From Modestobacter roseus (GTDB lineage: Bacteria; Actinomycetota; Actinomycetes; Mycobacteriales; Geodermatophilaceae), in NCBI RefSeq assembly GCF_007994135.1, contig NZ_VLKF01000001.1, forward strand, positions 558,001-622,000: a DNA stretch of 64,000 bases, written 5' to 3'. The notes beneath the pieces are model-generated. The model saw only the letters and a program-made list of their open reading frames with translations, did no database searches and was not told the origin of the DNA. Below, one piece after another: positions 9,735 to 17,840 of this stretch. Positions within the stretch are counted from its first letter, which is position 1, and every line of letters starts with the position of its first letter. Both the position numbers and the translations under genes were made by a program.

Positions 9735-11024
9735 ATGACGTCCCCGCTCGCCGCCACGGCTGACCTGGCCCGGCAGGCCGCCCTGATCGGCGGACCCGAC
9801 GGTGTCCTGGCGGAGCACGAGGTGACCGCGTTCGTCCGCGAGCAGCTGGCCGGGCAGGACCTGGACGGCCGCAGCGTCTGCGTGGTCATCCCCGACGCGA
9901 CCCGCAGCTGTCCGTTGCCGCTCCTGCTCAGCGCGGTGCACGGCGCGCTGGTCGGACGGGTGACCCGGCTGACGGCGTTGATCGCCTTGGGCACGCACGC
10001 ACCCATGTCCGAAGCCCAGCTGGCGCGACACCTCGGCTTCCCCGCAGGTGATCTCGCGGCCCGCTATCCGGGCATGGCACTGCTGAACCACGAGTGGGCC
10101 GATCCGGCCACGTTCGCCTCGTTGGGGGTCATCCCGGCGTCGCGCGTCACGGAGCTGTCCGACGGGCGACTGCGCGAGAGCGTCGACGTACGGCTCAACC
10201 GGGCCGTCGTCGAGCACGACGTCGCGCTCGTGGTCGGCCCGGTGTTCCCGCACGAGGTGGTCGGGTTCTCGGGGGGCAACAAGTACTTCTTCCCGGGCGT
10301 CGCAGGACAGGAGATCATCGACCTGTCGCACTGGCTGGGCGCGTTGATCACCAGCGCCGACATCATCGGTACCCGGGGCATCACGCCGGTCCGAGCGCTC
10401 ATCGACGAGGCGGCCGCCCTCATCCCAGCGGAGCGGCTGGCCCTCTGCGTGGTCGCCGAGTCGGGGAGTGGCGCGCTGCACGCGGCGGCGTTCGGGGAGC
10501 CGCGGGCGGCCTGGGCGGCCGCGGCAGGGGTGTCGGCCGAGACCCACGTGCGCTACCTGGACGCGCCGGTGCGGCGGGTCGTGTCCGTGGTGCCGGACAA
10601 GTACGACGACATGTGGACCGCCGCGAAGGGCTTCTACAAGGTGGAGCCGGTGGTCGCCGACGGGGGAGAGGTCGTCATCTACGCCCCGCACATCACCGAG
10701 ATCTCGGCCATGCACCCGGAGATCAACGAGATCGGCTACCACTGCCGCGACTACTTCGTCGCGCAGTGGGACCGGTTCTCGCACCTCCACTGGGGAGTGC
10801 TGGCCCACTCCACGCACCTGCGCGGCGCCGGCACCTACGACTCCGTTCACGGAGAGCAGTGCCGACTGAGGGTCACCCTGGCCACCGGCATCCCCGAGGA
10901 GATCGTGCGGGGGGCGAACCTCGACTACCTCGACCCAGCCGAGGTGGATCTCGCCGCCGCGGCCGCGGACCCCGGGATGCTGTTCGTGCCCGAGGCCGGT
11001 GAGGTCCTCTTCCGCTTGCGCTGA
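9735..11024 (+). CDS. LarA-family nickel-pincer 2-hydroxyacid racemase/epimerase
   Basis: A 429-residue member of the DUF2088/lactate racemase superfamily; L. plantarum LarA has 424. LarA uses a covalently bound nickel-pincer nucleotide (NPN). All key positions appear conserved: PDATR (Asp54, Arg57), GTH with His88, His173, Lys183 in GFSGGNKYFFPG (the residue that would bind NPN) and His199. The H173-K183-H199 spacing of 10 and 16 equals H174-K184-H200 of LarA. The superfamily includes enzymes reported to racemise other 2-hydroxyacids and to epimerise D-gluconate at C2. Placement beside UxuB (makes D-mannonate) and gluconokinase points to a mannonate/gluconate 2-epimerase (inference). ATG 9735 gives family length. 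Its last 100 bases overlap the end of the convergent lacI gene. Lactate racemase is the alternative. Confidence 0.85.
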   Translation: MTSPLAATADLARQAALIGGPDGVLAEHEVTAFVREQLAGQDLDGRSVCVVIPDATRSCPLPLLLSAVHGALVGRVTRLTALIALGTHAPMSEAQLARHLGFPAGDLAARYPGMALLNHEWADPATFASLGVIPASRVTELSDGRLRESVDVRLNRAVVEHDVALVVGPVFPHEVVGFSGGNKYFFPGVAGQEIIDLSHWLGALITSADIIGTRGITPVRALIDEAAALIPAERLALCVVAESGSGALHAAAFGEPRAAWAAAAGVSAETHVRYLDAPVRRVVSVVPDKYDDMWTAAKGFYKVEPVVADGGEVVIYAPHITEISAMHPEINEIGYHCRDYFVAQWDRFSHLHWGVLAHSTHLRGAGTYDSVHGEQCRLRVTLATGIPEEIVRGANLDYLDPAEVDLAAAAADPGMLFVPEAGEVLFRLR

Positions 11025-12037
11025 GCCGTCGAGCCACGGACCACCAGCAGGGTCGGCAGCACCGCGGACAGACTCTGCTGCCGCCGACCACTCTCGATGA
11101 GGGTCAGCAGGTGCTTCGTCGCCGTCGAGCCCTCGGTGTAGAGCGGTGCCGCCACCGTGGTCAGCCCGGGTGAGATCAGCTCGGAGGCGAAGATGTTGTC
11201 GAAGCCGATGACGCTGACGTCGCCGGGTACACGGATCCCCCGAGCGGCAAGACCCCGGATGACCCCGATGGCCAGCTGATCGTTGTAGGCGATGACCGCC
11301 GAGGTCGGGTTCCTGGTGAGCACCTCGGCCGCCTGCACGCCGCCCGGGACGTCGGGCGAGAACGGACCGATGCGCCGCACACGCAGGGAGTGGTCGGGTG
11401 CTGCTTCCAGCAGTGATCGCCAGCGCATGCCGTCGGCCCAGGAGGCCTCCGGGCCGGCGACGTACGTGATCGACCCGTGCCCCAGGCTCGCCAGGTGCTC
11501 CGCGGCCTGGCGCATGCCCCGAGCGTTGTCCGGGACGACGGAGGGCACGTCCACGATCGCTCGGTTGAGCACGACGACCGGCTTCTGCTTGGAGACCATC
11601 CGGATGGCCGAGTCCGACAGGCGTGAGCCGGCGAGCACGATCCCGTCGACGCTCGGGATGGCGCGTTCGATGGCCGCCCGCTCCAGTCGTTCGGACTCCT
11701 GCGCGTCGGTGAGCAGCACGGTGAAGCCAGCGTCGGCGGCAGCGGCCTGAGCTCCCCGGATGACCTCGGAGTAGAACGGGTTGGCGACGTCGGACACCAC
11801 CAGTGCCAGCATGTGGCTGCGGGCGGTGGACAGGGCGCGGGCGAGCGGGTTGGTCCGGTAACCGAGTTCTTCGGCCACCTGGCGGATCCGTTCCGCCGTC
11901 TCCGAGTTGACCCGTCCGGGACGCGAGAAGGCGCGGGAGACGGTGGACGGCGCCACGCCTGCGGCCTTGGCGACGTCGTAGATCGTGGTCGCCCGGTGCT
12001 CCCGGTGGCCGGCCTCCGTGGGCTCCACTGCCCTCAC
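10925..12037 (-). CDS. LacI-family transcriptional repressor
   Basis: A 370-residue regulator. The N-terminal TTIYDVAKAAGVAPSTVSRAFSRPGRVN is the LacI helix-turn-helix plus hinge (NPLARAL). A periplasmic-binding-protein-like sensor domain follows, with VVSDVANPFYSEVIRG, AYNDQLAIGVIRGL and VIGFDNIFASELISPGLTTV. The family normally ends near the VRGSTA motif seen here, but this protein runs about 35 residues further in a basic, Ser/Ala-rich tail that overlaps the end of larA antisense. GTG 12037 follows a GAGGGG-like site; GTG 12028 is equally possible. It is convergent with larA and divergent from the GH3 gene. It probably represses the uronate and glycosidase genes in response to a sugar or sugar acid (inference from matching operator-like sequences). 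Confidence 0.9.
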   Translation of the reverse strand: MRAVEPTEAGHREHRATTIYDVAKAAGVAPSTVSRAFSRPGRVNSETAERIRQVAEELGYRTNPLARALSTARSHMLALVVSDVANPFYSEVIRGAQAAAADAGFTVLLTDAQESERLERAAIERAIPSVDGIVLAGSRLSDSAIRMVSKQKPVVVLNRAIVDVPSVVPDNARGMRQAAEHLASLGHGSITYVAGPEASWADGMRWRSLLEAAPDHSLRVRRIGPFSPDVPGGVQAAEVLTRNPTSAVIAYNDQLAIGVIRGLAARGIRVPGDVSVIGFDNIFASELISPGLTTVAAPLYTEGSTATKHLLTLIESGRRQQSLSAVLPTLLVVRGSTAQRKRKRTSPASGTNSIPGSAAAAARSTSAGSR

Positions 12038-12069
12038 CCCTCTGCCGACTCGTCGATGCGCGCGCTCTC

Positions 12070-12083
12070 GGCAACCGGTGGCC
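12070..12083. promoter_or_regulatory. Probable LacI-family operator upstream of lacI-type gene and GH3 gene
   Basis: GGCAACCGGTGGCC is a palindrome apart from one base pair, with centre CCGG. It lies 33 bases in front of the LacI-type start (12037) in the divergent region shared with the GH3 gene. It matches the site at 9637-9650 between uxaC and larA, suggesting autoregulation and a small regulon. Confidence 0.5.
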
Positions 12084-12328
12084 GCCAGCGTTGCCCCAGT
12101 ATGGCCCGGATCACCTGAGGGTCGTGCCGGGGGAGGAGGGGTGAGCGCCACGTCCCCAGCGGGAGTCGGGAAGGATGCGGGCGTGGGGGCCCGCCGAGCT
12201 CCACGACAACTCATGGCACGAACTCAGCGCTCGTGCCGGCCGATGTGCAGCATGGAGCTGCCCGAATGCGCGCACGGATCGAGCACTCGCCGCCGGCCGG
12301 GCCGGCCGGACACCCTGGAGACCCCTGC

Positions 12329-14599
12329 ATGGACCTCGGCATCTCGACGGCCGTCACGGACCTGACGCTGGCGCAGCGGGCTGCGCTCGGCAGTGGAGCC
12401 GACATGTGGACCACCGAGGCTGCCGGGTCGGTGCCCCCCGTCCGCCTCGCGGACGGTCCGCACGGATTGCGCACCCAGGCGGGGACCGGTGACCACCTCG
12501 GCATCGGCGCCAGCGTGCCGGCGACGTGCTTCCCGCCCGCGGTCGGGCTCAGCCAGAGCTGGGACGTCGCGCTTGTCGAACAGGTCGGTGGGGCTCTGGG
12601 TGACGAGTGCCAGGCGCAGGGAGTGGGAGTGCTCCTCGGTCCCGGGGTGAACATCAAGCGCGACCCGCGGGGCGGCCGGAACTTCGAGTACTTCTCGGAG
12701 GACCCCCTGGTGAGCGGGGTTCTCGGCGCGGCGTGGGTCCGCGGCGTGCAGAGCCGGGGCGTGGGCACTTCGCTCAAGCACTTCGCGGCCAACAACGCCG
12801 AACACGACCGCATGCGGTCCAGCTCGGACGTCGATGAGCGGCCCCTGCGTGAGATCTACCTCCGAGCTTTCCAGCGGGTGGTCCAGGACGCGCGTCCCTG
12901 GACGGTCATGTGCTCCTACAACCGCGTCAACGGCGTGTACGCCGCGGAGAACCGGTGGCTGCTGACCGAGGTCCTCCGTGGCGAGTGGGGTTTCGACGGT
13001 GCGGTGGTCAGCGACTGGGGTGCGGTCCGGGACAGAGTGGCTGCCGTGGCGGCGGGGTTGGACCTGGAGATGCCCGGGGGTGGAGGTCGCACAGATGCCC
13101 AGGTGGTCACCGCCGTCGGGGCGGGCGCGCTCGACGAGGCCGTCGTCACGCGCTCCGCTGAGCGCGTCGCCGAGCTGGCTGGTCGGGTGGCGGCGGGACG
13201 CCGGGACGGCGTGACGCTGGACGAGGAACAACACCACGCGCTGGCCCGGGACGTGGCCGGGCGCTGCATCGTCCTCCTCAAGAACGATGACGGGGTGCTC
13301 CCGCTGGCCGCTGAGGCGTCGCTCGCGGTCATCGGTGAGCTCGCGCAGGTGCCGCGGTACCAGGGCGGCGGGAGCTCGCACGTGAACGCCACCCGGGTCG
13401 ACGTCCCGCTCGACGAGATCCGCGCGCTGGCCGGTGGCGCGGTGGAGTTCGCCACCGGCTTCACGACCGACGGTTCCGGTGATGCTGGGGTTCTGCGAGA
13501 CGAGGCCGTTCGCGTTGCGGCTGCCGCGGACGCCGCCGTCGTCTTCCTCGGGCTGGCCGCCCGCCAGGAGTCCGAGGGCTTCGACCGCGAGCACATCGAG
13601 CTCCCGGCCGAGCAGGTGGACCTGCTCGCTGCGGTCGTGGCGGTGCAGCCGCGCACGGCGGTCGTCCTCTGCCACGGTGGTGTCCTCAGACTGGCCCCGG
13701 TTGCGGCCGTCGCCCCGGCTGTCGTGGACGCCGCCCTGCTCGGCCAGGCGGCCGGTGGTGCCGTCGCCGACGTGCTGTTCGGGGTCGTCAACCCCTCGGG
13801 CCGGCTCGCCGAGACCGTGCCGCTGCGGCTGCAGGACTCGCCCGCCTACCTGGCGTTCCCCGGGGAGCACTCCCACGTCCGTTACGGGGAGGGCCTGTTC
13901 GTCGGTTACCGTTGGTACGACGCCCGGGAGATGGACGTGACCTTCCCCTTCGGTCACGGGCTCTCCTACACCACCTTCGAATACGCCGGGTTGGCGCTGG
14001 AAGCAGCCGCGGAGGGGATCCGCGCGCGGGTCACCGTCACCAACACCGGGCGGCGGGCGGGCCGAGAGGTGGTCCAGTTCTACGTCGGAGTGCCCGGATC
14101 GGCGGTCACCCGCGCCATGCGTGAGCTCAAGGGCTTCGTGGTCGTCGACCTGGCGCCGGGGCAGGGCGCGACGGTGGACGTGCTGCTGCGGAGGGACGAC
14201 CTCGCGTACTGGGACACCCGCCTCGACCGCTGGGTGGTCGAGGGAGGTGCGTACGAGGTGTGGGCCGGCGTGTCCAGCCGCGATCTCCGGGTGCACGGCT
14301 CGGTCGACGTGGCCGGGGACCCGGTGCACGTGCCCCTGACCCTGGACTCGACACTCGGTGAGGTCATGGCGGACCCGACAGCGGCGGCTGCCCTCGGGCA
14401 GGCGCTGAGCGGCATGCTCGGTGGTGGGGCAGTGGCTGCCGCCACGGGGGCCGACCTGGGTGTCGACCTCGCCAGGATGATGGCCTCCATCCCGCTGGGG
14501 CGGGTGCTGGGCTTCTCCGGTGGTCAGGTGGGGCCGGAGCAGCTGGAGCAGTTGCTCGCGGCCGCCAATGCGGCCCATGACGCTGACAGCGGCTCATGA
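12329..14599 (+). CDS. GH3 beta-glucosidase
   Basis: A 756-residue glycoside hydrolase family 3 enzyme. The N-terminal TIM barrel has VRLADGPHGLR, GPGVNIKRDPRGGRNFEYFSEDP, the substrate-binding KHFAANN and the nucleophile in VVSDWGAV (Asp229). The alpha/beta sandwich contains GELAQVPRYQGGGSSHVN and a QESEGFDR loop. A PA14-less linker leads to GHGLSYTTFEY and a C-terminal fibronectin III-like domain (EVVQFYVG ... RELKGF), then a roughly 90-residue Ala/Gly-rich tail. No signal peptide is visible, so it is probably intracellular. ATG 12329 follows CTGGAG at 12315-12320. It is divergent from the LacI-type gene with a shared operator-like site. Specificity (beta-glucoside, xyloside or glucuronide-linked oligomer) is not readable from sequence. 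Confidence 0.92.
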   Translation: MDLGISTAVTDLTLAQRAALGSGADMWTTEAAGSVPPVRLADGPHGLRTQAGTGDHLGIGASVPATCFPPAVGLSQSWDVALVEQVGGALGDECQAQGVGVLLGPGVNIKRDPRGGRNFEYFSEDPLVSGVLGAAWVRGVQSRGVGTSLKHFAANNAEHDRMRSSSDVDERPLREIYLRAFQRVVQDARPWTVMCSYNRVNGVYAAENRWLLTEVLRGEWGFDGAVVSDWGAVRDRVAAVAAGLDLEMPGGGGRTDAQVVTAVGAGALDEAVVTRSAERVAELAGRVAAGRRDGVTLDEEQHHALARDVAGRCIVLLKNDDGVLPLAAEASLAVIGELAQVPRYQGGGSSHVNATRVDVPLDEIRALAGGAVEFATGFTTDGSGDAGVLRDEAVRVAAAADAAVVFLGLAARQESEGFDREHIELPAEQVDLLAAVVAVQPRTAVVLCHGGVLRLAPVAAVAPAVVDAALLGQAAGGAVADVLFGVVNPSGRLAETVPLRLQDSPAYLAFPGEHSHVRYGEGLFVGYRWYDAREMDVTFPFGHGLSYTTFEYAGLALEAAAEGIRARVTVTNTGRRAGREVVQFYVGVPGSAVTRAMRELKGFVVVDLAPGQGATVDVLLRRDDLAYWDTRLDRWVVEGGAYEVWAGVSSRDLRVHGSVDVAGDPVHVPLTLDSTLGEVMADPTAAAALGQALSGMLGGGAVAAATGADLGVDLARMMASIPLGRVLGFSGGQVGPEQLEQLLAAANAAHDADSGS

Positions 14600-14613
14600 C
14601 CCCGGACTGAGAT

Positions 14614-15800
14614 GCTCCTATGCCTCGTCAAGCAGTCAGCACGTGGTGGATCTCGCGGGCGATGTAGCGCTTGAGGCAGCGGATGATCTCAAGGTTGCTC
14701 AGGCATTCGGCTCGTCGTCGGGCGGCGTAGTCCTGGGTCGGTTGGTGGGATGAGAGCCGGACCAGGGCGATGATGTGCAGCGCGTAGTTGGCGTGCCGAT
14801 CGCCGCCGCGGTTGAGCCGGTGGCGTGTGGTGCGTCCGCTGCTTGCCGGTAGTGGTGCGGTGCCGCAGAGTTGGGCGAAGGCTGCTTCGGAGCGCAATCG
14901 GTCGGGGTTGTCCCCGGCGGTGACCAGCAGCTGGGCGGCGACCTCGGTGCCCACGCCGTAGACGGCCATCAGCGCCGGAGCGGTGGCGGTGACCAGCGGC
15001 CGCAGCTCGGTGTCGATGTCGTTGATCTCTTCGCCGAGTGCGGTGATGCGCCGGGCCAGTCGGCGCAGGGTCAGCTTCGTGGCTGCGGTCACCGGGTCGG
15101 CGAGGTGGGTGAGGCGGGTGTCTGCGCGCAGCCGCCGGCAGGTGGCCAGCAGCTGGCGGGAGGTCAGCCCGGTCAAGGCCTGGCGCAGCTCGGCCGGGCC
15201 GGTGAGCACGAGCGCCTTGAGCTGGTTGATCGCCTGGGTGCGGGCCTTGATCGCGCTGCGCCGGGCAACTCGCAGCGTGCGGATGGCCTCGACCCGCCCA
15301 TCGCGGGTCTTGGGTGTGCCGGTCGCCGCGCCGGAGAGCACCGCGGCGGCTGCGGCGTAGGCGTCGATCGGGTCGCTCTTGCCGCGCTGCCGGCGGGTCT
15401 TGCGGTCGGGGCGGTCGACCTCGATCACCACCTGCCCGGCGGTGCGCAGATGCCGGGCCAGACCGGCGCCGTAGGCGCCGGTGCCCTCCACGCCGAAGCC
15501 GACCACCTCCCCGTGACCTTGTGCCCAGACGAGCAACTGCTGGTAGCCGGCCGGGGTGGTCGGGAAGCCGGCATCGGCCAGCGGCCGCCCGACCGCGTCG
15601 ATCACCGCCGCATGGTGGGTGTCGCTGTGGGTGTCCACCCCGACGGTGACCACCGCTGAGGGCACCGCCTGGTCGACAACTGGTGAGGTGCTGGTCATGC
15701 TCGTCATGTCGTCTCCCGCTCGCACCGGTGATGGCGATGCGCGGCCGGGCGGGCTGGTCGGACAAGACAGTGACGGGCGCCTCTCGCACAGGCTCCTATG
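14614..15800 (-). mobile_element. IS110-family insertion sequence (approximate bounds)
   Basis: The element carries one IS110-type transposase gene. The 9-base sequence GCTCCTATG occurs as a direct repeat at 14614-14622, just past the transposase stop, and at 15792-15800, upstream of its start. These may mark the element ends or the duplicated core, since IS110 elements lack long terminal inverted repeats. The non-coding stretch upstream of the transposase (from 15708) is where IS110-group elements encode a guide (bridge) RNA. The GH3 gene on one side is intact, so insertion was intergenic. The true left end could lie beyond 15800. Confidence 0.55.
14628..15707 (-). CDS. IS110-family transposase (DEDD recombinase)
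   Basis: A 359-residue recombinase with the two-domain layout of the IS110 family. The N-terminal RuvC-like DEDD domain has GVDTHSDTHHAAV (Asp25), GFGVEGTGAYGAGL (Glu74) and KSDPIDAYAAA (Asp112, Asp115). The C-terminal Transposase_20 domain has AVYGVGTEVAAQLLVTAG and the SEAAFAQLCGTAPLPASSGR motif with the catalytic Ser region. ATG 15707 is chosen over an upstream GTG because GGGAG precedes it by six bases. The frame is intact, so the element may still be active. Members of this family excise and insert at short core sequences under guide-RNA direction (established for IS621-like relatives). Confidence 0.93.
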   Translation of the reverse strand: MTSMTSTSPVVDQAVPSAVVTVGVDTHSDTHHAAVIDAVGRPLADAGFPTTPAGYQQLLVWAQGHGEVVGFGVEGTGAYGAGLARHLRTAGQVVIEVDRPDRKTRRQRGKSDPIDAYAAAAAVLSGAATGTPKTRDGRVEAIRTLRVARRSAIKARTQAINQLKALVLTGPAELRQALTGLTSRQLLATCRRLRADTRLTHLADPVTAATKLTLRRLARRITALGEEINDIDTELRPLVTATAPALMAVYGVGTEVAAQLLVTAGDNPDRLRSEAAFAQLCGTAPLPASSGRTTRHRLNRGGDRHANYALHIIALVRLSSHQPTQDYAARRRAECLSNLEIIRCLKRYIAREIHHVLTA

Positions 15801-16004
15801 AGGTCACGGCCGCCCGTCCGGACGTGCGCACCAGCGGCACCAGGAGCCGCCGACAGATCTCAGCCAAGACAACCTTCGCGTCGGTCAGCACACCGGGTCA
15901 GACGACCCCCGATGACGCCAACCCCATCCTCACTGTCGGCCGCCGGGTCCGCGTTCAGCACCGACCTGCCGGAGAGCTGACGCCACCGAGCAACCGGGCA
16001 GCGG
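15801..16004. other. Non-coding flank between IS110 element and TetR gene
   Basis: No convincing gene is visible. The stretch may include the left end of the insertion sequence and part of a guide RNA if the element extends past the GCTCCTATG copy at 15792-15800. Confidence 0.4.
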
Positions 16005-16646
16005 TCACCCGTCGATGCCGCGGGCTGCGGCGACCCCGTCGTGCCGCGGACGCAAGGACACGGGGGTCGGGTGCGAGAGCGTCAGCTGCAAGGCGCCGCC
16101 GTAGAGCTCGACGACGCTCTCGGCCGGTGCGGTCGCGAGGTAGTCGTCGTCGTACACCGACAGTGCCACCATCAGTCCGATGAACTGCGCGCAGAAGAGG
16201 TGGGCGCGCAAGGCGGCGTCAGGGCCGGGCAGGGCAGCTTCCAGGGGTCCGGACAGCTGCGTGGCGATGGAGTTCCTGAGCGTGGCGTGGATGTCCGGCC
16301 GACCCGAGGCGCGCACGATCGCGCCGAAGGCGCGGTGGCCGTGCCGGTGGCCGTCGAGGATGGCCCGCACGGCCCGGGTCCCGAGCTGGTCGAGCGGGCC
16401 GTCCAGCACGTCACCCCAGCTCGCGTCGGCGCCGACCGTCTCGATGAAGAGCTGCTCTTTGCTCCCGAAGTGACGGATCACCAGCGCGGGGTTCACGTCG
16501 GCATCCGCGGCGATGTCGCGGATGCCGGTCGCCTCGAACCCGTCCCGGCCGAAGAGCACGCGGGCTGACGCGCGGATCCTGCTCTTCACGGCGGCGGAAC
16601 GGTCCAGCCGGCCCGGTTCCGGCGGGACCGTCGGCGGTGCGGCCAT
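16005..16646 (-). CDS. TetR-family regulator (with SDR gene)
   Basis: A 213-residue TetR/AcrR regulator. The helix-turn-helix is at residues about 20-66: VKSRIRASARVLFGRDGFEATGIRDIAADADVNPALVIRHFGSKEQLF. The C-terminal ligand-binding domain (HATLRNSIATQLSGPLEAAL ... AHLFCAQFIGLMVALSVY) is typical of the TetR_C_17-like group. ATG 16646 has no strong ribosome site in view. It lies 69 bases downstream of the SDR gene on the same strand, probably in one transcript, and probably binds the GTAAAC/GTTTAC palindrome in the SDR promoter (inference). Confidence 0.9.
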   Translation of the reverse strand: MAAPPTVPPEPGRLDRSAAVKSRIRASARVLFGRDGFEATGIRDIAADADVNPALVIRHFGSKEQLFIETVGADASWGDVLDGPLDQLGTRAVRAILDGHRHGHRAFGAIVRASGRPDIHATLRNSIATQLSGPLEAALPGPDAALRAHLFCAQFIGLMVALSVYDDDYLATAPAESVVELYGGALQLTLSHPTPVSLRPRHDGVAAARGIDG

Positions 16647-16715
16647 CTGCTCGACTCCGATCGTCGGTGGCGCGCCACGGTACCGGGGGGCCGGCCACCA
16701 TCGGAGAGAAGCAGC

Positions 16716-17456
16716 TCAGACCAGGTACCGGCCGCCGTTCACACTGATCGTCTGCCCCGTGACGTAGCCGGCCTCGTCCGATGCCAGGTAGGCCACGGCG
16801 TGGGCGATGTCCTCCGGCTTGCCCGCCCGCCGCATGGGGGTGGTCGTCGCGTGGTCGTCGACGTCGACCGGCGACTCGCGCAGCATCGGGGTGTCCACGA
16901 ATCCCGGGGGCACGTTGTTCACCGTGATGCCCGCGGGGGCGTACTCCATCGCGAGCGCCTTGGTGAACCCGATGACGCCACCCTTGGACGCGGCGTAGTG
17001 GCCCATCGCGGGCGCTCCGGTCTGCGCCGACGACGAGGAGATGTTGATGACGCGGCCCCAGTGGGCGGCCAGCATGTCGGGCAGCAGTTCCTGGGTGCAG
17101 AGGAACGGGCCCTTCAGGTTGATCGTCATCATCCGGTTCCAGGACTCCTCGGTGATGCTGAGGAACGGTTCGAACCCGCTGATCCCCGCGTTGTTCACCA
17201 GGATCGTCACCTGACCGAGCTCCTGGCGCGTCCGAGCAGCCGATGCCGCGATCGTCGCCCGGTCGGACGCATCGCCCGAACACGCGATCGCGGTTCCTCC
17301 GGCGGCCCGGATGGCTGCAACGGTCTCATCGGCCCCATCGGCGTTGAGATCCCAGACGGCCACCGCGGCTCCCTGCGCCGCGAGCGTCGTGGCGATCGCG
17401 CGACCGATCCCACGGCTACCGCCGGTCACGACCGCGACTCGTCCGTTCAACGACAT
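16716..17456 (-). CDS. Short-chain dehydrogenase/reductase (FabG-like)
   Basis: A 246-residue classical SDR. The NAD(P)-binding motif is TGGSRGIG (residues 11-18), NNAG occurs near residue 88, and the catalytic Ser-Tyr-Lys is in ISSSSAQTGAPAMGHYAASKGG. PPGFVDTPM and a C-terminal VTGQTISVNGG close the family fold. Asp/Asn after the second strand (VWDLNADG) favours NAD over NADP. It would oxidise a hydroxyl or reduce a ketone on a small metabolite; the substrate is unknown. It is the first gene of an SDR-TetR unit driven from a promoter with an embedded palindrome at 17515-17529. Confidence 0.92.
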   Translation of the reverse strand: MSLNGRVAVVTGGSRGIGRAIATTLAAQGAAVAVWDLNADGADETVAAIRAAGGTAIACSGDASDRATIAASAARTRQELGQVTILVNNAGISGFEPFLSITEESWNRMMTINLKGPFLCTQELLPDMLAAHWGRVINISSSSAQTGAPAMGHYAASKGGVIGFTKALAMEYAPAGITVNNVPPGFVDTPMLRESPVDVDDHATTTPMRRAGKPEDIAHAVAYLASDEAGYVTGQTISVNGGRYLV

Positions 17457-17513
17457 TTCTGCTCCTCGGCTCGGTGGTCGAGCGGGTGGGTGCCCGCTCG
17501 GTGCCCGACCAGG

Positions 17514-17541
17514 AGTAAACGTTGTTTACATCGAAAGTCAA
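17514..17541 (-). promoter_or_regulatory. SDR-tetR promoter with palindromic operator
   Basis: On the minus strand a -35-like TTGACT (17536-17541) and a -10-like TTTACT (17514-17519) are 16 bases apart. The palindrome GTAAAC-GTT-GTTTAC (17515-17529) covers the -10 and spacer. This is a good layout for repression by the TetR protein encoded next in the operon. Confidence 0.55.
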
Positions 17542-17840
17542 GACGAACGGACCCGATGGGTGCTCGGCACCTGATCGGAGAGGACTGCTTCCGACGGGTG
17601 TCGACAGGTGGTTCCAGCGACCGCGCCGCGGGGGTGAGCAAGCGGTCGGTGGAGAAGCTGGGCCGGCGGTGGCCGGCAGTGGCCGGCAGTGGCCGGCGGC
17701 GCGGTGGCGGGGCAGGAAGGGGGCGGGAGGCCGGTGGCCCTGTCCCGCGGCGCTGTTGGCGCCATCGGGCGCCAGGTCGTCGGTCGGCTGTGGACCGCCG
17801 AGCGGCTCGACTCCGTCCGTCGCGGCACGACCCCTGCCCG
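17542..17840. other. Non-coding stretch between the SDR promoter and TetR gene
   Basis: No convincing gene is seen. Together with the promoter the gene-free span is 17457-17840. The only structure noted is a short 10-base tandem repeat at 17661-17700. Confidence 0.5.
17661..17700. repeat. Four tandem 10-base units (GGCCGGCAGT type)
   Basis: Four consecutive units read GGCCGGCGGT, GGCCGGCAGT, GGCCGGCAGT, GGCCGGCGGC. They are non-coding and likely arose by slippage. Confidence 0.8.
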
